NCBI GenBank assembly: GCA_036567945.1 | Contig: DATCTM010000077.1 | Span: 1 to 9,127 of the forward strand | Direction: 5' to 3' | Length of the DNA: 9,127 nt | Source: BRH-c54 sp036567945 | GTDB lineage: Bacteria; Bacteroidota; Bacteroidia; Flavobacteriales_E; Vicingaceae | Part shown: positions 6,413 through 9,127 of the stretch, one piece after another | How positions within the stretch are numbered: position 1 is the stretch's first letter | How the letters are laid out: every line of letters begins with the position of its first letter | The notes under the pieces: model-generated | Databases searched by the model: none | Seen by the model: the letters and a program-made list of their open reading frames with translations, nothing else | Told to the model about the DNA's origin: nothing | Made by a program: the position numbers and the translations under genes

Positions 6413-6772
6413 CTAAAAAGCACTGAAAGCATCTTTTATGTGGTTTATAACGATATTTTTTTCGCTCATCACAATAGCAATAACATCAAAACGAGCGTTG
6501 AGGTCAATTTCATTTTGCTCTAAATAATAATTTGCTCCTTCAATAAGGTGTTGCTGTTTGGGTATAGTTACCGCTTCTTCAGGAGAACCAAAAAAATCAG
6601 TAGCTCGGGTTTTTACTTCCACAAAAACAATCTCATTATTATCAATAGCAATAACATCTATCTCAAATTTATGTTCGCGCCAATTAGCAGCAACAATTTT
6701 ATATCCCTGACTTTCTAAAAAAGTCAACGCCTTTTCTTCTCCTCGTTTCCCTAAATCGTTGTGCTGTGCCAT
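6413..6772 (-). CDS. YraN/UPF0102 family protein, endonuclease-like fold
   Basis: A 119-residue protein of the UPF0102 (YraN) family, whose members have a restriction-endonuclease-like fold and whose cell role is not firmly established. The N-terminal GKRGEEKALTFLESQGYKI (8-26) is the family signature helix. The putative metal site follows the E-(I)D...E-V-K pattern: E37 and D39 in FEIDVIA, then E52 and K54 in FVEVKTR. Length is standard. The gene starts 9 bases after the stop of the S66 peptidase gene on the same strand and has no promoter space of its own, so the two are very probably co-transcribed. It converges on trxB. Confidence 0.92.
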   Translation of the reverse strand: MAQHNDLGKRGEEKALTFLESQGYKIVAANWREHKFEIDVIAIDNNEIVFVEVKTRATDFFGSPEEAVTIPKQQHLIEGANYYLEQNEIDLNARFDVIAIVMSEKNIVINHIKDAFSAF

Positions 6773-6781
6773 TTTTTTGTT

Positions 6782-7678
6782 TCAAAAAGTAAGTGTTGTT
6801 CCTCCTTCCTCAACTTTCAAAACTACTTCATCACCCATAATTAATGTACGGTTGTCCGCTAAATGCCCGGCTGGAAAACCAAAAGCTACAGGAAAATCAT
6901 GTTCCGCTACTATGTTTTTGATGATATCAATAGCTGTATGTCCATAAGGAATGGCATTATCATTCATATCTGTCATGCCACCAACTAATAAGCCTTTTAA
7001 ACCGTGTAACATTCCTGCTCGCTTAAGGTTTTGCATCATTCTGTCAATGTGGTAAAGATATTCATCCAAATCTTCCAAAAATAAAATTTTCCCTTGTGTA
7101 TTAATTTGCGAAGCCGTTCCTGTAAGGCTATACAAAATAGATAGATTCCCTCCCACCAGCTCACCTTTTGCTTCACCTAATCGGTTATAGGGATGTGAAG
7201 CACATTGATGGCTCAATACATCTCCAAACAATGCGTCTTTTAGCGATTGAAGTGCTTCCTGTGTATTTGTACTAAAATTTATGGGCATAGTTGCGTGCAA
7301 GGTAGCTATCCCAAAATTTTGATTAATATGATTATGCAACACCGTTACATCACTATAACCAACTATCCATTTGGGTTGTTTTTTAAATTGTGAAAAATCT
7401 ATTTCGTCAATTAACTGCACTGTCCCATAACCACCTCTGGCACAAAAAACCGCTTTTATTTCATCATTATTTAAGGCTTGTTGTAAATCAGCAAGTCGTT
7501 GTACTTTTGTACCTGCAAATTGATGCTCTTCGGCAAATAAATTTTCACCTAAAACTACTTCTAACCCCCAATTCGTTAACAAATTAATTGCCGGTTGTAC
7601 TTCTTCCAAACTTATTTTTCGAGCAGTTGAAATAATACTTACTTTATCGCCTGTTTTTAATGCTTGAGGTTTTTCCAT
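6782..7678 (-). CDS. Peptidase S66 family LD-carboxypeptidase
   Basis: S66 serine peptidases remove the terminal D-Ala from murein tetrapeptides in the cytoplasm (LdcA) or cleave microcin C-type antibiotics (MccF). The 298-residue protein has family length and no signal peptide. Visible motifs are FCARGGYGTVQLIDEID (78-94), the nucleophile elbow GYSD with Ser109, FLEDLDE with Glu202, and PAGH with His272; together these give the S-E-H triad expected of active members. VGGNLS (175-180) and the glycine-rich GLLVGGMTD (229-237) also fit. The start ATG at 7678 opens MEKPQALKTGDKVSII, matching the typical N-terminus. LdcA-like murein recycling is more likely than MccF-like immunity because no microcin genes are nearby, but the sequence alone does not settle it. 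It leads a two-gene unit with yraN. Confidence 0.92.
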   Translation of the reverse strand: MEKPQALKTGDKVSIISTARKISLEEVQPAINLLTNWGLEVVLGENLFAEEHQFAGTKVQRLADLQQALNNDEIKAVFCARGGYGTVQLIDEIDFSQFKKQPKWIVGYSDVTVLHNHINQNFGIATLHATMPINFSTNTQEALQSLKDALFGDVLSHQCASHPYNRLGEAKGELVGGNLSILYSLTGTASQINTQGKILFLEDLDEYLYHIDRMMQNLKRAGMLHGLKGLLVGGMTDMNDNAIPYGHTAIDIIKNIVAEHDFPVAFGFPAGHLADNRTLIMGDEVVLKVEEGGTTLTF

Positions 7679-7684
7679 AGTGAA

Positions 7685-7717
7685 TTGTCAATAGTATCAT
7701 TAGTAAATGTACTTTTG
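7685..7717 (+). promoter_or_regulatory. metG: metG promoter
   Basis: TTG at 7685-7687 and TACTTTTG at 7710-7717 (an exact TAnnTTTG) are separated by 22 bases, within the range for the Bacteroidota -33/-7 promoter. Transcription would start near 7724 and leave a leader of about 49 nt before the metG ATG. Confidence 0.6.
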
Positions 7718-7725
7718 CAAAAATA
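7718..7725 (-). promoter_or_regulatory. -7 box for the S66 peptidase-yraN unit
   Basis: The minus strand reads TATTTTTG, an exact TAnnTTTG, 40 bases before the peptidase ATG. It abuts the metG -7 box back to back. No TTG is seen about 19 bases upstream, so the -33 part is weak. Confidence 0.45.
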
Positions 7726-7772
7726 ATTATAATTGTGGTTAGGAACATTATCTTAATGACATCAAGAAATTT

Positions 7773-9127
7773 ATGAGTAAAACAAAAAGATATACCATTA
7801 CTGCTGCATTGCCTTATGCCAATGGCCCTTTACACTTAGGTCATATTGCCGGAGCGTATTTGCCTGCAGATATTTATGTGCGTTATTTAAAAAGCCAAGG
7901 ACATGATGTAGCTTTTATTTGTGGTTCTGATGAACATGGTGCTGCCATTACACTTAGAGCCAAAAAAGAAGGAAAAACGCCTCAACAAATTGTAGATGAA
8001 AATCATCAAATCATTAAAAAAGCCTTTGAAGATTTTGGAATAGATTTTAGTATTTACCACAGAACTTCATCACCCATCCACCACGAAACTGCTGCCAGAA
8101 TTTTTAAAGATTTATACGAAAAAAATGCTTTTACTCAAGAAACATCTGAACAGTTTTACGATGAAAAAGAACAACAGTTTTTAGCTGATAGGTATATTAT
8201 TGGTACTTGTCCGAAATGCAACTACGACAATGCTTATGGCGACCAATGTGAAAAATGTGGCTCTACTTTAAGCCCAACGGATTTAATTAACCCCAAATCT
8301 GCTATAAGCGGCAACATACCTGTTTTAAAAGAAACCAGCCATTGGTATTTACCAATGAATGAACATGAAGATTGGTTGAGAACATGGTTAGAAGAGGGAA
8401 AGTTGGATGGAAAATTCCACCACGACCCAAAATCGTGGAAGAAAAATGTATTGGGACAATGTAAATCATGGATAGATAATGGCTTGCAAGCTCGTTCTAT
8501 TACCAGAGATTTAGATTGGGGGGTAAAAGTACCTATAGAAGGTGCTAACGGAAAAGTATTGTACGTTTGGTTTGATGCTCCAATTGGTTACATTTCGGCA
8601 ACCAAGGCATGGGCAGAGCAAAACGATAAAAATTGGGAAGATTATTGGAAAAAAGAAGATACCGAATTAATTCATTTTATTGGCAAAGATAATATTGTTT
8701 TCCATGCCATTATTTTTCCAATTATTTTAAAAGCTCATGGCGATTATATTTTACCAACCAATGTGCCTGCTAACGAATTTTTAAATTTGGAAGGCGACAA
8801 AATTTCTACTTCAAGAAATTGGGCAGTATGGTTACACGAATATTTAGCAGATTTCCCAGAAAGACAAGATGAATTACGTTATGTATTAACTTCCATAGCT
8901 CCCGAAACCAAAGATAGTGAGTTTACTTGGAAAGATTTTCAAGCTAGAGTAAACAATGAATTAGTAGCTATTTTAGGAAATTTTGTTAATCGAACGGTGG
9001 TGCTGACACACAAATATTATGATGGGAAAATCCCTTCAATTTCAAATAAAACAGACTTGGATGATGAAGTATTGACTGCTATTCCAACCATTAAAATAAA
9101 AGTAAATGAGCTACTTGCTCAGTTTAA
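7773..9127 (+). CDS. metG: Methionyl-tRNA synthetase, N-terminal part
   Basis: Charges tRNA-Met with methionine using ATP, in the cytoplasm; essential. The frame from ATG 7773 (MSKTKRYTITAALPYANG) is open to the right edge, giving 451 whole codons of a protein usually near 680-700 in this phylum. The class I signature HLGH is at 21-24 within NGPLHLGHIAG. A zinc knuckle with CPKC at 146-149 and CEKC at 159-162 marks the four-cysteine type. YVWFDAPIGYISATK is a typical active-site region. The KMSKS loop reads KISTS at 343-347, followed by RNWAVW, a common variant in Bacteroidota. The anticodon-binding helices begin before the edge; any C-terminal tRNA-binding domain is outside the window. Confidence 0.97.
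   Translation, partial: MSKTKRYTITAALPYANGPLHLGHIAGAYLPADIYVRYLKSQGHDVAFICGSDEHGAAITLRAKKEGKTPQQIVDENHQIIKKAFEDFGIDFSIYHRTSSPIHHETAARIFKDLYEKNAFTQETSEQFYDEKEQQFLADRYIIGTCPKCNYDNAYGDQCEKCGSTLSPTDLINPKSAISGNIPVLKETSHWYLPMNEHEDWLRTWLEEGKLDGKFHHDPKSWKKNVLGQCKSWIDNGLQARSITRDLDWGVKVPIEGANGKVLYVWFDAPIGYISATKAWAEQNDKNWEDYWKKEDTELIHFIGKDNIVFHAIIFPIILKAHGDYILPTNVPANEFLNLEGDKISTSRNWAVWLHEYLADFPERQDELRYVLTSIAPETKDSEFTWKDFQARVNNELVAILGNFVNRTVVLTHKYYDGKIPSISNKTDLDDEVLTAIPTIKIKVNELLAQF

Noticed and set aside
6759..6947. 62-codon plus-strand frame across the peptidase/yraN junction
   Set aside because: Antisense to two firmly identified genes, with no family resemblance.
7390..7587. 65-codon plus-strand frame inside the S66 peptidase gene
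   Set aside because: Antisense shadow of the peptidase; the composition simply reflects its codons.

Overview
The window looks like the chromosome of a low-GC member of the Bacteroidota, most likely in or near the Flavobacteriales. The evidence is a PorZ-type type IX secretion protein with a C-terminal sorting domain, a RecO without cysteines, a KISTS-type methionyl-tRNA synthetase, a lack of Shine-Dalgarno sequences, and several exact TAnnTTTG (-7) promoter elements. Nearly all of it is housekeeping DNA; no phage, IS element, CRISPR array, rRNA or tRNA was seen.

Layout. Bases 1-271 (+) hold the C-terminal end of a short-chain dehydrogenase. A leftward block on the minus strand covers 5030 down to 286: porZ, then recO, then a 23-codon stub of an alpha/beta hydrolase gene, then a very AT-rich gene for a 504-residue exported protein of unknown function. 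The stub and the AT-rich gene together look like a place where the end of the porZ-recO-hydrolase string was replaced. Bases 5031-5391 form a 361-bp divergent spacer. Then come trxB (5392-6339, +) with a strong terminator, the convergent pair S66 carboxypeptidase and yraN (7678-6413, -), and metG (7773 to the right edge, +, incomplete).

The most interesting part is the porZ/trxB spacer. On the minus strand it carries a sequence with the form of an ECF sigma-factor promoter (GGCAACC, 16 bases, CGTCTA). About 80 bases downstream is a near-ideal intrinsic terminator: a 12-bp stem, a GAAA tetraloop and five U's. No convincing protein lies between them. The unit therefore predicts an ECF-controlled RNA of roughly 85 nt, or else a conditional-terminator leader in front of the secretion gene porZ.

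Functional links between the genes are modest. PorZ serves type IX secretion, RecO recombinational repair, TrxB the thioredoxin pathway, the S66 peptidase murein recycling or microcin-like immunity, and MetG translation. The S66-gene and metG promoters appear to share one small region, with their -7 boxes directly abutting.
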